Of a DNA stretch of 64,000 nt, positions 15,877 to 25,013 are shown one piece after another. Position 1 is the stretch's first letter. Each line of letters starts with the position of its first letter. The notes under the pieces are model-generated. The model saw only the letters and a program-made list of their open reading frames with translations. It was not told where the DNA came from and made no database searches. Both the position numbers and the translations under genes were made by a program. Source of the stretch: JALZOC01 sp031361295 (lineage in GTDB: Bacteria; Acidobacteriota; Vicinamibacteria; Vicinamibacterales; 2-12-FULL-66-21); the NCBI GenBank assembly GCA_031361295.1, contig JANMCN010000133.1, positions 1 to 64,000 on the forward strand, in the 5' to 3' direction.

Positions 15877-17613
15877 TCAGTTGGTCGAGGTGCCGGTCCG
15901 CCGGTAGACGATCTTGCCGTCGAAGATCGTGGCGGCGACCGTCGCGGAAGAGAGTCGGGATGGGGGCGCAGCGAAAATGTCTGTCGAGAGCACGACGAGA
16001 TCGGCGAGCATCCCGCGCTTCAGAGACCCCTTCCGTTGCTCGTCGAACGAGGCGTAGGCCGGCGCGGACGTGAAGGCGTCGATGGCGCGCTTGAGCGGGA
16101 GGCTTTCGCCGCCGTTCCACGGGTCTTCGGCCCCTGCGTCGCCGGATCGGTTCACCGCGGCGTGGATGGCGGCGAGTGGATTCTGTGGGGCGTCCGGCCA
16201 TCCGGTGGCGAAGGCGAGCCGGGTGTGCGCAGCGGCAAGGCCGGCGGCGGGCCATGCGCGGGCCGTGCGTTCGTCCCCCACGGCGCGCGTCCACGCGTCC
16301 ACGCGGCCCGGGGAGGGCGTTGCTTCGTAAGGCCGGAGCAGCGCGATCACCCCGAGCTGCGCCAGCCTGGGGAGGTCGTCCGGATGCAGGAGCGCCAGAT
16401 GTCCGATGCGGTGGCGGCGTCCACGCGCCGGTGTGGGATTCGATCGTTCCGCGTGCTCATACGCGTTGAGCGCCATGCGGACTGCGCGATCGCCAAACGC
16501 GTCGAGGGTGACCTGCCAGCCACGTCCGTCGAGCATCCGTACGAGCCGGTTCAACTCGTCCGGACCGATCGACGTTTCGCCGGCGCCCGTCCCGGGCCGC
16601 GCGGAATAAGGCTCGAGCAATGCCGCCTCGAAGGAATCCACGGGCCCGTCGATCACGATCCTGGCGCCTCCGACCTTGAACAGCGGATCATCAGGATATT
16701 TGCTGGAGAGCGCTTCCAGCGTGTTGAAATCCGCTGTCGTGGTCTTGTCGCTCACGCCGATCGACGAATAGACGCGCAGGTTCAGCTCCCCGGCCTGCCG
16801 CGCCTCTTCGTAGAGCGCGAAGGCGTCGGGCCCGACGGCGGCGTCCTGCACGCTCGTGACGCCGTTCTCATGCGCCGCCGCAATCGCCGTGTGGAGCGCC
16901 CGTGCGCGCTGCTCGTGGGTCGGTTTCGGGACGAGTCGTCCGGCGAGATCGGCCGCCGCCGCCGACAGCAGGCCGATCGGCTCGCCCGTCCGCTGGTCCT
17001 TCTCGATGACGCCGGCCTCCGGGTTCGGCGTGCGGCGTGTCACACCCGCGAGCCGGAGCGCCCGCGTGTTCACCCAGGCCGTGCGTCCGTCGGCCGACAG
17101 CATATAGGCCGGACGGTCCGGGACGGCGGCATCGAGCCGTTGTCGTGTCGGAGGGCCCGTCGCCGACATCCGGCCGGACCACCCCCGCCCCACCACCCAT
17201 GGGCGGAGCGGATTCGCCTCCGCCCACGCACTGATGCGCGCCTGCGCCTCATCCACGCTGTCGGCTCCGAGCAGGTCCACGCCGTCGAGTGTGAGCGCAC
17301 CATCCGTGAAGTGGACGTCCGCGTCGTTGAAGCCGGGCAGGACGGCCCCCCCGCGCGCATCGACGACGACCGTCTGCGGGCGCCGAAGGCGCTGGATCTC
17401 GCGGTCGCTGCCCACGCGCAGAATCTGGTTGCCGCGAATGGCGACGGCGTCCGCCATCTTTCCGGAACCGTCGGCCGTATAGACTTTCGCGTTGAAAACG
17501 ATCAGATCGACGGGGCCGTCGCTGTCGTCGAGCTGCGCTCCGACGATGAGGCCCGCGATGAGGGTCGCAGCGACAATCGCGACGACGACATAGGTGGTCA
17601 GGCGGGCGGCCAT
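15877..17613 (-). CDS. YtcJ-type amidohydrolase with degenerate active site
   Basis: A 578-residue protein with an N-terminal membrane anchor (TTYVVVAIVAATLIAGLIVG, about residues 6-26) and a full amidohydrolase-3/YtcJ-like TIM barrel. Overall similarity is good, yet metal and catalytic positions differ from the family. The first metal motif reads GFNDADVHF where HxH is usual, so the first His is Asp. The late motif reads RHRIGHLAL where RHRIEH is usual. The segment normally GSDWP reads ATGWP, replacing the conserved Asp by Gly. The lysine usually in front of the DG motif is Arg (GGARIVIDG). All four were checked against the bases. The protein is probably catalytically dead or uses a very different mechanism. 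No operon partner is evident. Confidence 0.85.
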   Translation of the reverse strand: MAARLTTYVVVAIVAATLIAGLIVGAQLDDSDGPVDLIVFNAKVYTADGSGKMADAVAIRGNQILRVGSDREIQRLRRPQTVVVDARGGAVLPGFNDADVHFTDGALTLDGVDLLGADSVDEAQARISAWAEANPLRPWVVGRGWSGRMSATGPPTRQRLDAAVPDRPAYMLSADGRTAWVNTRALRLAGVTRRTPNPEAGVIEKDQRTGEPIGLLSAAAADLAGRLVPKPTHEQRARALHTAIAAAHENGVTSVQDAAVGPDAFALYEEARQAGELNLRVYSSIGVSDKTTTADFNTLEALSSKYPDDPLFKVGGARIVIDGPVDSFEAALLEPYSARPGTGAGETSIGPDELNRLVRMLDGRGWQVTLDAFGDRAVRMALNAYEHAERSNPTPARGRRHRIGHLALLHPDDLPRLAQLGVIALLRPYEATPSPGRVDAWTRAVGDERTARAWPAAGLAAAHTRLAFATGWPDAPQNPLAAIHAAVNRSGDAGAEDPWNGGESLPLKRAIDAFTSAPAYASFDEQRKGSLKRGMLADLVVLSTDIFAAPPSRLSSATVAATIFDGKIVYRRTGTSTN

Positions 17614-17783
17614 GGAATGTTCCGGGCGCGACGGTCCGACCCGCCCGGCGTCCGGCCTAGGGGTCGCATTCTAACACGCGTGCCGGCATCGCACGGGGCC
17701 GCGCGCCCGCACCACGCCGCGGTCCCGACCTGCCCGGAAGGCGCTGATCGCAGGGGCCGGGATCGCCTCGCTCGTCTCGCGGC

Positions 17784-18749
17784 ATGGTACAGTCCGCGGC
17801 GGTCACGCGCGTGAAATTTTCAATCCTCGGATCGGGCGCCGTCGGCGGGTATTACGGTGCGAAGCTGTCGCGCGCCGGCCATGACGTCACCTTCATCGCC
17901 CGGGGCCCCCATCTCGACGCCATCCGCGACCACGGGCTCGAAGTCCGGAGTCCAGTGCTGGGCGATTTCAGCGTCCGGGCCCGGGCCGAATCGGACACCA
18001 CGAGAGTCGGACATGTTGACGTGGTGCTTGTCGCGGTCAAGGCATACGACAACGCCACGGCTCTCCCGTTGATCGCGCCGATGCTCGGCCCGCGGACCGC
18101 CGTCCTCACCGTGCAGAACGGTGTCGACAGCCCGCAGGAGGTCGCACGCGTCGTCGGCGAGGACCGTGTCATCGGCGGGACGACCTACATCGCGACTGCA
18201 CTGGCCGCGCCCGGCGTGATCGAGCAGACCGGCGCGCACCGGCGTATCGTGTTCGGGGAAGTGTTTGATCCGCTGCCGCGCGTGACCGCGCGCGTCCGCG
18301 CGCTGCAGGACGCGCTGGCCGGAGCCGACATCCAGGCGGAGGGTGTCGCCGACGGGCGCGTGCCCATCTGGGAGAAATTCATCTTCCTCGCCGCGCTCGC
18401 CGGTTTCACCGGCGCCTCGCGGCTGCCGATCGGGCCGCTCTGGGCCGACCCGCAGATTCGCGCGCAGTTCCTCGCGGCCTGCAGGGAAGTGGAACGCGTT
18501 GCCCGCGCGGAAGGCATCGTCGTCGCGGACGACGTGATCCAGCGGATCGAGACCTACGTCGCCGGCATTCCCGGATCGATGAGGTCTTCGCTGCTCATCG
18601 ATCTCGCGTCAGGGAAACGGATCGAAGTTGAGGCGCTGCAGGGCGCGTTGGTCAGGCGGGCGCACGCGGCCGGCGTGCCGGTCCCGATTATGTCGACGTT
18701 GTATGCGCTGCTGAAGCCGTTTGCCGAAGGGGCACACCGATCCGCTTGA
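17784..18749 (+). CDS. panE: 2-dehydropantoate 2-reductase
   Basis: A 321-residue ApbA/PanE protein that reduces ketopantoate to pantoate with NADPH in pantothenate/CoA biosynthesis. The N-terminal Rossmann motif LGSGAVGGYYGAKLSRAG is intact, the catalytic lysine is in VAVKAYD, the NGVD motif is in VQNGVDSP, and the C-terminal ketopantoate domain contains the family segment IPGSMRSSLLIDLASGKRIE. A GTG at 17811 would start directly at the Rossmann strand and is a credible alternative. Its last 62 bases overlap the end of the convergent kinase gene. Confidence 0.9.
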   Translation: MVQSAAVTRVKFSILGSGAVGGYYGAKLSRAGHDVTFIARGPHLDAIRDHGLEVRSPVLGDFSVRARAESDTTRVGHVDVVLVAVKAYDNATALPLIAPMLGPRTAVLTVQNGVDSPQEVARVVGEDRVIGGTTYIATALAAPGVIEQTGAHRRIVFGEVFDPLPRVTARVRALQDALAGADIQAEGVADGRVPIWEKFIFLAALAGFTGASRLPIGPLWADPQIRAQFLAACREVERVARAEGIVVADDVIQRIETYVAGIPGSMRSSLLIDLASGKRIEVEALQGALVRRAHAAGVPVPIMSTLYALLKPFAEGAHRSA

Positions 18750-20991
18750 GTGCGGCCTCGAACCGGGGCCGTCCGTGCAGTGAGCGAAGCCCCGGGTCCA
18801 CGCCAAGGAACACGCAGCCGCCGATGTGGAGTTCGACCATCCGTTCGACATGGTCGATCGCTTCGTCGATACGGCCGACGTTGTGCAGGACGATCGCGAA
18901 GGCGAAATTGATCATGGGCGCCGGCGCCGCCGTCGTCACGGTCTCCATCATCTCGAGGCGCTTGCGCCAGTAGCCCTGGGGGCCGCCTTGACGGAAGGCC
19001 TCGAGCAGCGCCCGGCCGTCGAACGTCACTCCCCAGTACCGCTGGTGGGAAATCAGCTCGGCGGCTTTCTCGTACTCCCCGAGCGCTTCGTACGACGAGA
19101 TCAGCACGTTGCCCGCTTCCTCGAACCCGGGAACGATCTCGCGCGTCTTCAGGGCTTCCCGCGCCGCATCCGCGGGACGCCCGGCGAAGTGGTGCATCCA
19201 CGACACCCCGGCATTGATGAAGAGCGACAGCGGATCCAGGTCGCGCGCATGGAGCGCGTGCTCCCTGGCCTCGTCGTGCCGTCCGCAGGTGCCGAGCACG
19301 AGGCCGTAGACCGAATGCGCGAGCGCGAGGTTGGGATTGAGCTTGATCGCCGCCTGGAGCTCCCGCTCGGCGCCGGCCCAGTCCCACCCCCAGAACAGCC
19401 GCTCGATCCCGAGCGTCACGTGCGCATCGGCCAGGTTCGGATCGAGCTCCACCGCGCGGCGCGCGGCCGCGCCAGCCCGAGGAAAGCCCTCCCCCGGCGG
19501 CACGACGCCGTAGTACGCCATCGCGCCGAATGCGTCGCCGAGCCCGGCGTACGCGAGCGCGTACGAGGGATCGAACTCGATCGCGCGCTCGAAGTGGTCC
19601 CGCGCCCGCCTCAGGCTGTCCTGTGAGAAGTTGTTCCAGTGATACCGCCCGCGCAGGTACTCCTGATACGCGTCGGGGTTCACGGTCGCGCGCGCGCGCA
19701 GCTTCTTCTTCTGCTCGCCGGTGAGCTTCAAGCGCAGCGATTCGGAGATCTGCCACGCGATTTCTTCCTGGACGACGATGAGGTCTGCGCTCTTCTGCCG
19801 AAACTGCTCGCCCCAGAGTTGCGACTCGGTGTTCGTGTCGACGAGCTCGGCCTGGATATTGAGCACGTCACCCTGGCGGAGAATACGGCCGGTGAGGATC
19901 GTGCGTGCGTTGAGCGCCAGGCCGACGGTCGCGGGATCCGCCTGCAGCCCTTTGTACCGAAACGCCACGCTCCGCGGGATCACCCGGATGCCGGACAGCT
20001 GCGACAGGCTGTTGATCACGCTCTCGGTGATCCCGTCGGCGATGTATTCGATCTGCGGATCGCCGGCAGGATTGAGGAACGGCAGAACGGCCAGAGACTT
20101 GCCACGCAGCCGGGGCCTGCGGCCGGCCGATCCGCCCGTCGATCCACTGAGCAGGGAGCGGAGCGCCAGCGCGAGATCCTGGCCCGACGCGAACCGCCGC
20201 TCCCGATCGCGCTCGACGCAGCGCGAGAGCACCGATCGCAGTTCCTGCGGCGCGAGGGGGTCGAACGCCGACAGCACCGGCAGGCTGTCGTGCATCAGGC
20301 TCGCCACGATCTCCTGCGGCGTGGCGCCGTCGAAGAGCCGGCGTCCGCTGAGCATCTCGTAGATCAGGCACCCGGTCGCGAAGATGTCGCTTCGGCCATC
20401 GACACGCTCCCCGAGCACCTGCTCGGGCGACATGTAGCCGAACGTACCCAGCACGACACCCAGCGCCGTACGGGCCATCGTCCCCGCCTCGGTCGCGCCG
20501 TCGGTCAGCCGCAGGCGCTGCAGCGCGAGGCCGAAATCCAGGATCTTCACGCCGTCGCCGGCCGTCAGAAAAATATTTTCCGGCTTCAAATCGCGGTGGA
20601 CGACCCCCTTGGCGTGTGCCGCCGACAGCCCATCCGCGATTGCGCTGCCGATGCGCACGGCCTCGCGCCAGCCGAGGGCCCCCTTCCGCAGGCGGCTCCG
20701 GAGTGTTTCACCTTCGAGCAGCTCCATCACGGCCACCGGAAAGCCATCGAAGAAGGCCAGTTCGTAAATGGAGAGGATATTGGGGTGCGAGAGCGACGCG
20801 ATTGACCTGGCTTCGGTCTCGAAGCGCTGCCGCATCTCCGGATCCGAAGCCACGTGATCCGCCATGACCTTGATGGCCACGTCGCGCTCGAGCCGGGTAT
20901 CCCGCGCTCGATACACCTCGCCCATGCCCCCCGACCCGAGTGGGGCGAGGATTTCGTACTGGGCGAGGCGGAGCCCGGGAGTCAACAGCAT
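18688..20991 (-). CDS. Ser/Thr protein kinase with TolB-like and TPR regions
   Basis: About 767 residues. The kinase domain is complete: glycine loop LGSGGMGEVYRARD, VAIKVM lysine, HRDLKPEN catalytic loop, DFG and YMSPEQ. It is followed by a basic linker without an obvious membrane helix, a TolB/FlgO-like domain (SLAVLPFLNPAGDPQIEYI, about residue 300) and TPR repeats up to the C-terminus (YALAYAGLGDAFGAMAYYG and similar). This architecture is common in Acidobacteria. I chose the ATG at 20991 (MLLTPGLRLAQYEIL) because it has AGG upstream and matches the usual start; an earlier ATG at 21120 adds 43 uncharacteristic residues. The signal and substrates are unknown. The 3' end overlaps panE. Confidence 0.9.
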   Translation of the reverse strand: MLLTPGLRLAQYEILAPLGSGGMGEVYRARDTRLERDVAIKVMADHVASDPEMRQRFETEARSIASLSHPNILSIYELAFFDGFPVAVMELLEGETLRSRLRKGALGWREAVRIGSAIADGLSAAHAKGVVHRDLKPENIFLTAGDGVKILDFGLALQRLRLTDGATEAGTMARTALGVVLGTFGYMSPEQVLGERVDGRSDIFATGCLIYEMLSGRRLFDGATPQEIVASLMHDSLPVLSAFDPLAPQELRSVLSRCVERDRERRFASGQDLALALRSLLSGSTGGSAGRRPRLRGKSLAVLPFLNPAGDPQIEYIADGITESVINSLSQLSGIRVIPRSVAFRYKGLQADPATVGLALNARTILTGRILRQGDVLNIQAELVDTNTESQLWGEQFRQKSADLIVVQEEIAWQISESLRLKLTGEQKKKLRARATVNPDAYQEYLRGRYHWNNFSQDSLRRARDHFERAIEFDPSYALAYAGLGDAFGAMAYYGVVPPGEGFPRAGAAARRAVELDPNLADAHVTLGIERLFWGWDWAGAERELQAAIKLNPNLALAHSVYGLVLGTCGRHDEAREHALHARDLDPLSLFINAGVSWMHHFAGRPADAAREALKTREIVPGFEEAGNVLISSYEALGEYEKAAELISHQRYWGVTFDGRALLEAFRQGGPQGYWRKRLEMMETVTTAAPAPMINFAFAIVLHNVGRIDEAIDHVERMVELHIGGCVFLGVDPGLRSLHGRPRFEAALKRIGVPLRQTASAAHTTST

Positions 20992-21183
20992 CGAGACCTG
21001 GAATGCCCCATTGTACGCGGAAGAGACGTGCCAATGACGCAGGGTCGGTTCGCTCAGACCCGGGAAACTCGGCTCAGCACACGGCGCACGCGGATGCCTG
21101 GACTCGTCGTTCGCGACCAAAGACCGTGCCGCCTTCGGCTTCCGCCTTCGAACGATTCGCCGCCGCCGATCGGTACTGAGTCA

Positions 21184-22569
21184 TCAGGCGCCGAGTTGGC
21201 GGAACGCCGCCATGCCGCCACTGACATTGACGGCGGAGCTGAAGCCCGCGCGCGCCAGGATGCTGGCGGCGAGCGCTGAACGGCTCCCACTCTCGCAGAT
21301 GGTTGCAACGACGTGGTCCCGCGGCACCTCGCCGATGCGCTCGACCAGGTGGGCGACGGGCACGTTCAGCGAGCCGGCGATGTGGCCGGCCCGCCATTCC
21401 ACGTCGGTCCGCACGTCGAGAACGGTTATTCGGGCGCCGCGTCTGATGCGCGCGTCCAGATCTCTGGGGGGCAGCCTCGTGATCCGCGCCGAGGGGAGTT
21501 CGGCCGCCTTCCAGGCCGGCGCACCTCCGTCCACATACCCGATGACCGCATCGAGCCCTACGCGCAGCAGCTGGCGGCTCGCGTCCGCCGCGGCGCTCGC
21601 GTCCGGCGCGAGGAGAACGATACGCGCACCCGCCGGAATCACCCATCCGGCCCAGTACCCCACCTTCGGTCCGAATGCAATGTTGAGGGCGCCCGCAGGG
21701 TGAAACGCCGCGAACGCGTCCGCGCTGCGCAGGTCCACCAGGATGGCTCCGTCGTCCACCGCGCTCTGGGCGGTGGCCGGATCGACAGCGCCGAGGCCGG
21801 CCCAGGACTCCGCCAGACCCAGCAGCGTCGGGCCGTCCCGGTTGATCGTTTTCATGCGGGCGAAGTAGGGCGGGGTCTCGGGGAGATCCGCCAGGACCGC
21901 TGCGACGAAACCGTCGCGCGTCGTCGGGCGCAGCATCGGGTTGGTCGTGCGCTCGCGTCCGATGGTCGATGAGGGTTCTGCGCTGATGTGCGCGCCGCAC
22001 AGCGAGCCGGCGCCGTGCCCGGGATGGACTTCGACCGATTCGTCCAGCGCCAGAATCTTATCCATGAGCGAGTCGTAGAGCTCTCCCGCAAGGGTGCGCA
22101 TCTGGTCGGGACCGAGCAGGTCTGGGCGCCCGACGGCACCGACGAACAGCGTATCGCCTGTAAAGAGGCGGGCGGCCTCGCTGTCTCCGGAGGCCAGCAG
22201 GCACAGATGTTCAGGCGTGTGTCCCGGCGTGTGAAGGAACTCGAGCGCGAGATCGCCGAAGGGCATCCGCTCGCCGTGGCGGATTTCGTGAGCCGGGAAC
22301 CCGAGATCCGAGCCAGGCCCGGCGAAGATCCGGGCTCCCGTCGCGGCGAGCTCGCGGGCGCCAGATACGAAGTCCGCATGGATGTGCGTCTCGATCGCGG
22401 CGACGATCTCGATGCCCCGCTGCCGCGCGGCTGTGACATAGATGTCAACGTCGCGCCTCGGATCGATGATCACCCCCGTCCGCGCACGGTCGCACGCGAG
22501 GAGGTAGGACGCCTGTGCGAGCCCTTCATCGAAAAAGCGGAGAAACATTACGGAACCAGAGTCGATCAT
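21184..22569 (-). CDS. Persulfide dioxygenase-rhodanese fusion (CstB-like)
   Basis: A 461-residue protein of three parts. The N-terminal metallo-beta-lactamase domain has THIHADFVSG (the variant HADF instead of HADH seen in Blh/CstB proteins), HTPGHTPEH and FTGDTLFVGAVGR, as in non-heme iron persulfide dioxygenases. A middle rhodanese domain (about 265-355) has no active-site cysteine. The C-terminal rhodanese (about 360-460) keeps it in TICESGSRS. Such fusions oxidise and transfer persulfide sulfur, making sulfite or thiosulfate during sulfide detoxification. The ATG at 22569 has GGAGG four bases upstream, so I keep the long form. It is divergent, with a 39-bp gap, from a sulfite-exporter-family gene, which fits the role. 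Confidence 0.88.
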   Translation of the reverse strand: MIDSGSVMFLRFFDEGLAQASYLLACDRARTGVIIDPRRDVDIYVTAARQRGIEIVAAIETHIHADFVSGARELAATGARIFAGPGSDLGFPAHEIRHGERMPFGDLALEFLHTPGHTPEHLCLLASGDSEAARLFTGDTLFVGAVGRPDLLGPDQMRTLAGELYDSLMDKILALDESVEVHPGHGAGSLCGAHISAEPSSTIGRERTTNPMLRPTTRDGFVAAVLADLPETPPYFARMKTINRDGPTLLGLAESWAGLGAVDPATAQSAVDDGAILVDLRSADAFAAFHPAGALNIAFGPKVGYWAGWVIPAGARIVLLAPDASAAADASRQLLRVGLDAVIGYVDGGAPAWKAAELPSARITRLPPRDLDARIRRGARITVLDVRTDVEWRAGHIAGSLNVPVAHLVERIGEVPRDHVVATICESGSRSALAASILARAGFSSAVNVSGGMAAFRQLGA

Positions 22570-22573
22570 AACG

Positions 22574-22585
22574 CCTCCGCGGAGG
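22574..22585. promoter_or_regulatory. 12-bp palindrome between divergent sulfur genes
   Basis: CCTCCGCGGAGG is a perfect palindrome inside the 39-bp divergent gap. Its minus-strand GGAGG doubles as the ribosome binding site of the persulfide dioxygenase gene. It may be an operator controlling both directions, or a structure that masks the ribosome binding site. Confidence 0.4.
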
Positions 22586-22608
22586 GCGCTGGACCATATC
22601 GGGATAGA

Positions 22609-23472
22609 ATGCCGCCCGAGGGATCGCTCTCAGTCCTACCAGTGCCTGCCGTCACTCCGGCCATCGTCGCCACCGTGATGGCCGCCGGGGCCGTCGCCGG
22701 CGGCCTGGGCTCGCTCCTGGGAATCGGCGGCGGCGTGTTCCTGGTGCCGTTCCTCAACGCCGCCCTGGGGATCGACTTCAAGGTCGCCGCCGCCATCAGC
22801 CTGATCACGGTCATCGCCACGTCGAGCGCAGTCTCCGCCGGCACCGCCGGACGCAATCTGATCAACCTGCGCCTCGGCATGATCCTCGAAGTCGCCTCGG
22901 CGGCCGGAGGCCTTGCCGCCGCGACGACGATGGCGTACGTGTCGGATGTCGCGCTCGAGCGCGGGTTCGCCGTCGTCGCCGCGCTCGTCTCGGTGCTGAT
23001 GCTGTCTCGACTCGGGCGGCGCAACGTGATCCTCGACGCGCATTTGGATCCCGGCACACTGGGAGGCCGGTACTACGACGATGAAAGCGGCGCCGAGGTG
23101 ATCTACCGTGTGAGGCGGCTGCCGGCCGCGCTGGCGATTTCGTTCGCCGCGGGGAACGTCTCGGCCGCTTTCGGGATCGGCGGCGGCATTCTGAAAGTGC
23201 CGGCGCTGAACGCCTGGTGCGGCGTTCCCATGCGCGCGGCGGCGGCCACGAGCTCGCTCATGATCGGCGTCACCGCGGCCGCGTCCGTCCCAATCCAATA
23301 CGCCCACGGCTATGTCAACCCGCCGCTGGCCGCCGGTGCGGTCCTTGGCGTCCTGGTGGGCTCGAGGGCCGGCTTGTGGGTCGGGGCCCGTGCCCCTTCG
23401 AAATGGCTGAAGATCCTGATGGCGGCCGTCCTCGCCGCCGTGGCGGTGATCTACCTCCGGAGAACATTGTGA
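22609..23472 (+). CDS. TauE/SafE family sulfite exporter-like permease
   Basis: A 287-residue polytopic protein with two related halves, each bearing the family glycine motif: AGGLGSLLGIGGGVFLVPFL near residue 25 and SAAFGIGGGILKVPALN near residue 185. Eight membrane helices are plausible. The family exports sulfite, sulfoacetate or other small anions. Divergent transcription from a persulfide dioxygenase suggests sulfite export after persulfide oxidation, as in staphylococcal cst loci where the exporter is CstR-regulated TauE. The start is the ATG at 22609; the stop overlaps the next gene by GTGA. Confidence 0.88.
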   Translation: MPPEGSLSVLPVPAVTPAIVATVMAAGAVAGGLGSLLGIGGGVFLVPFLNAALGIDFKVAAAISLITVIATSSAVSAGTAGRNLINLRLGMILEVASAAGGLAAATTMAYVSDVALERGFAVVAALVSVLMLSRLGRRNVILDAHLDPGTLGGRYYDDESGAEVIYRVRRLPAALAISFAAGNVSAAFGIGGGILKVPALNAWCGVPMRAAAATSSLMIGVTAAASVPIQYAHGYVNPPLAAGAVLGVLVGSRAGLWVGARAPSKWLKILMAAVLAAVAVIYLRRTL

Positions 23473-23777
23473 CGCCAGGGTCCGGGTCGCTGGGGGAGCT
23501 CGAACGACACCTCGGGCGGCTTCTCGTCGTCGGCGTCGTCGTGAGCGCGGTGCTGCTCGCGGGAGGCCTGGCGCTGTGGCTCGTGGATCCGCGGGGGCCT
23601 GTCGCGCTCGGGCTCCTGGATGCGGGGCTGCTCGCGCTGATGGCCACGCCGATCCTGCGGGTCGTGGTCTCGTTCGCGGAATATGTCCGGATGCGGGACT
23701 GGTTCTTCGCGGCGATGACGATCGCCGTCCTGGCCGAGCTGACGCTGACGGTCGTGGTGGCCTTCCGCAGGCGATGA
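23469..23777 (+). CDS. DUF1634 membrane protein
   Basis: A 102-residue protein with three hydrophobic helices (LLVVGVVVSAVLLAGGLALW, LLDAGLLALMATPILRVVVS, FAAMTIAVLAELTLTVVVAF). This is the DUF1634 pattern; members nearly always sit next to a TauE/SafE permease and probably assist it. The GTG start overlaps the permease stop as GTGA, so the two are translationally coupled. Too few charged residues for an enzyme. It converges on the next gene with one base between the stops. Confidence 0.85.
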   Translation: MTPGSGSLGELERHLGRLLVVGVVVSAVLLAGGLALWLVDPRGPVALGLLDAGLLALMATPILRVVVSFAEYVRMRDWFFAAMTIAVLAELTLTVVVAFRRR

Positions 23778-23778
23778 T

Positions 23779-24837
23779 CTACGTCGCTTCCTTCTCTCCG
23801 AAGGCCTCGGGACTCGTCGGGATGCCCCCCTGGCTCACCGTTTCGGCGACCTCGTGCAGCCGGGCCTGCGCCGCGGCCCGCATCCGGTCGAGCAGCTCCG
23901 AAATACGCTGCGCCTGGTGGACGACCGTGGCGAGGTCCTGCTGCAGGTGGGGATCCGGGTAGCCGCGTTCCAGCAGATCGCAATGGCCGATGATGGTCTG
24001 CAGCGCGCTGTTCATCTCGGCGGCCATCGACAGGGTCAGCTCGGACATCACTTCCATCGACCGGTATTTTCCCACGGCAATCTGCAGCTGCTGGGCGACG
24101 TGGGCGACCGCAAAGATTTCCGCGATGGGCTGCAGGATCTCGATGTGCTGCGGCTCGAAGGCTGACGGCTGGCGCGAGACCAGGTTGAGGGTGCCAACCG
24201 CTCGGCCCCTGGTCAGGAGCGGCAGCAAGAGGGCGGACCGGAGCCCGGCGCTGTGCAGCACGTTCACGTCGAGGAAGTCCGGCGCGCCAGCGCTCGTGTC
24301 GTTGAGCACGAGCGGCTCGCGCGACCTCACCACGGAGCCGATGGCGGTCCGTTCCGTCTTGAAGATCATGTCCGGCCTCGGCCGCGACCGCCGCTCATCG
24401 TGGTTCACGCGCGCCGTGTACGTCTGGAACTCTTGCCCGTCTTCCGAGAGCAGCGCCAGCCCCACGCGGTCGCACGCGACGAGCCGGACGATACGCTCCG
24501 CCAGCGCCTGGAACGCGAGCGGCACGTCGATGGACCGGGCGACGACCTGCAGCACCGCGTTCGACAACTCGAGCTGCACCACCTGGTCCAGCGTCCGGAT
24601 GTGCGCCTGCTCGTGCTCATCGATCGCGCGCGTGTAGCGGAGGATGCGGCGGGTCGAAACCGTGGCGAGCGTCAGAATCACCGCCCACGCGGCCACGGCC
24701 TGGACCATCGCGCCGCGTGAGTACGGGACCCCGCCGGGTGTGCCGTGCGGCGACCACGCCATGGCCTGGATCACAGCAAATGCGCCGACCACGCCCCAGG
24801 TGGCCCAGATCGCTCCGCGCGGCCGGTTGAAGGTCAT
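23779..24837 (-). CDS. GAF-domain membrane protein with a HisKA-like tail but no ATPase
   Basis: A 352-residue protein. Two N-terminal membrane helices (WGVVGAFAVIQAMAW and AVAAWAVILTLATV) are followed by a coiled coil, a GAF sensor domain at about residues 120-265, and a helical segment like a histidine-kinase dimerisation domain (AAEMNSALQTIIGHCDLLER). At the place where the phospho-accepting His normally precedes Glu there is Ala, and no HATPase domain follows. It therefore cannot work as an ordinary kinase; it may dimerise with one or be a signal-binding scaffold. Start chosen at the ATG before the first helix. It follows the methyltransferase gene after 176 bp and probably is not part of it. 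Confidence 0.75.
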   Translation of the reverse strand: MTFNRPRGAIWATWGVVGAFAVIQAMAWSPHGTPGGVPYSRGAMVQAVAAWAVILTLATVSTRRILRYTRAIDEHEQAHIRTLDQVVQLELSNAVLQVVARSIDVPLAFQALAERIVRLVACDRVGLALLSEDGQEFQTYTARVNHDERRSRPRPDMIFKTERTAIGSVVRSREPLVLNDTSAGAPDFLDVNVLHSAGLRSALLLPLLTRGRAVGTLNLVSRQPSAFEPQHIEILQPIAEIFAVAHVAQQLQIAVGKYRSMEVMSELTLSMAAEMNSALQTIIGHCDLLERGYPDPHLQQDLATVVHQAQRISELLDRMRAAAQARLHEVAETVSQGGIPTSPEAFGEKEAT

Positions 24838-25013
24838 CCCCTGAGCCACTCTATTACGATTACGTCCTCCTCGGCTGGATACACGCCGTGATCCCGACGC
24901 GGCTACGTCTCGGATTGTGAGACGAACGTGCGACGACGGCGCAGCGCCGCGGCCTCGGTCGGGAGTACCGTCGGCGTGGAGCAATATACCGCAACGACCT
25001 CGCCTGACGGCCA

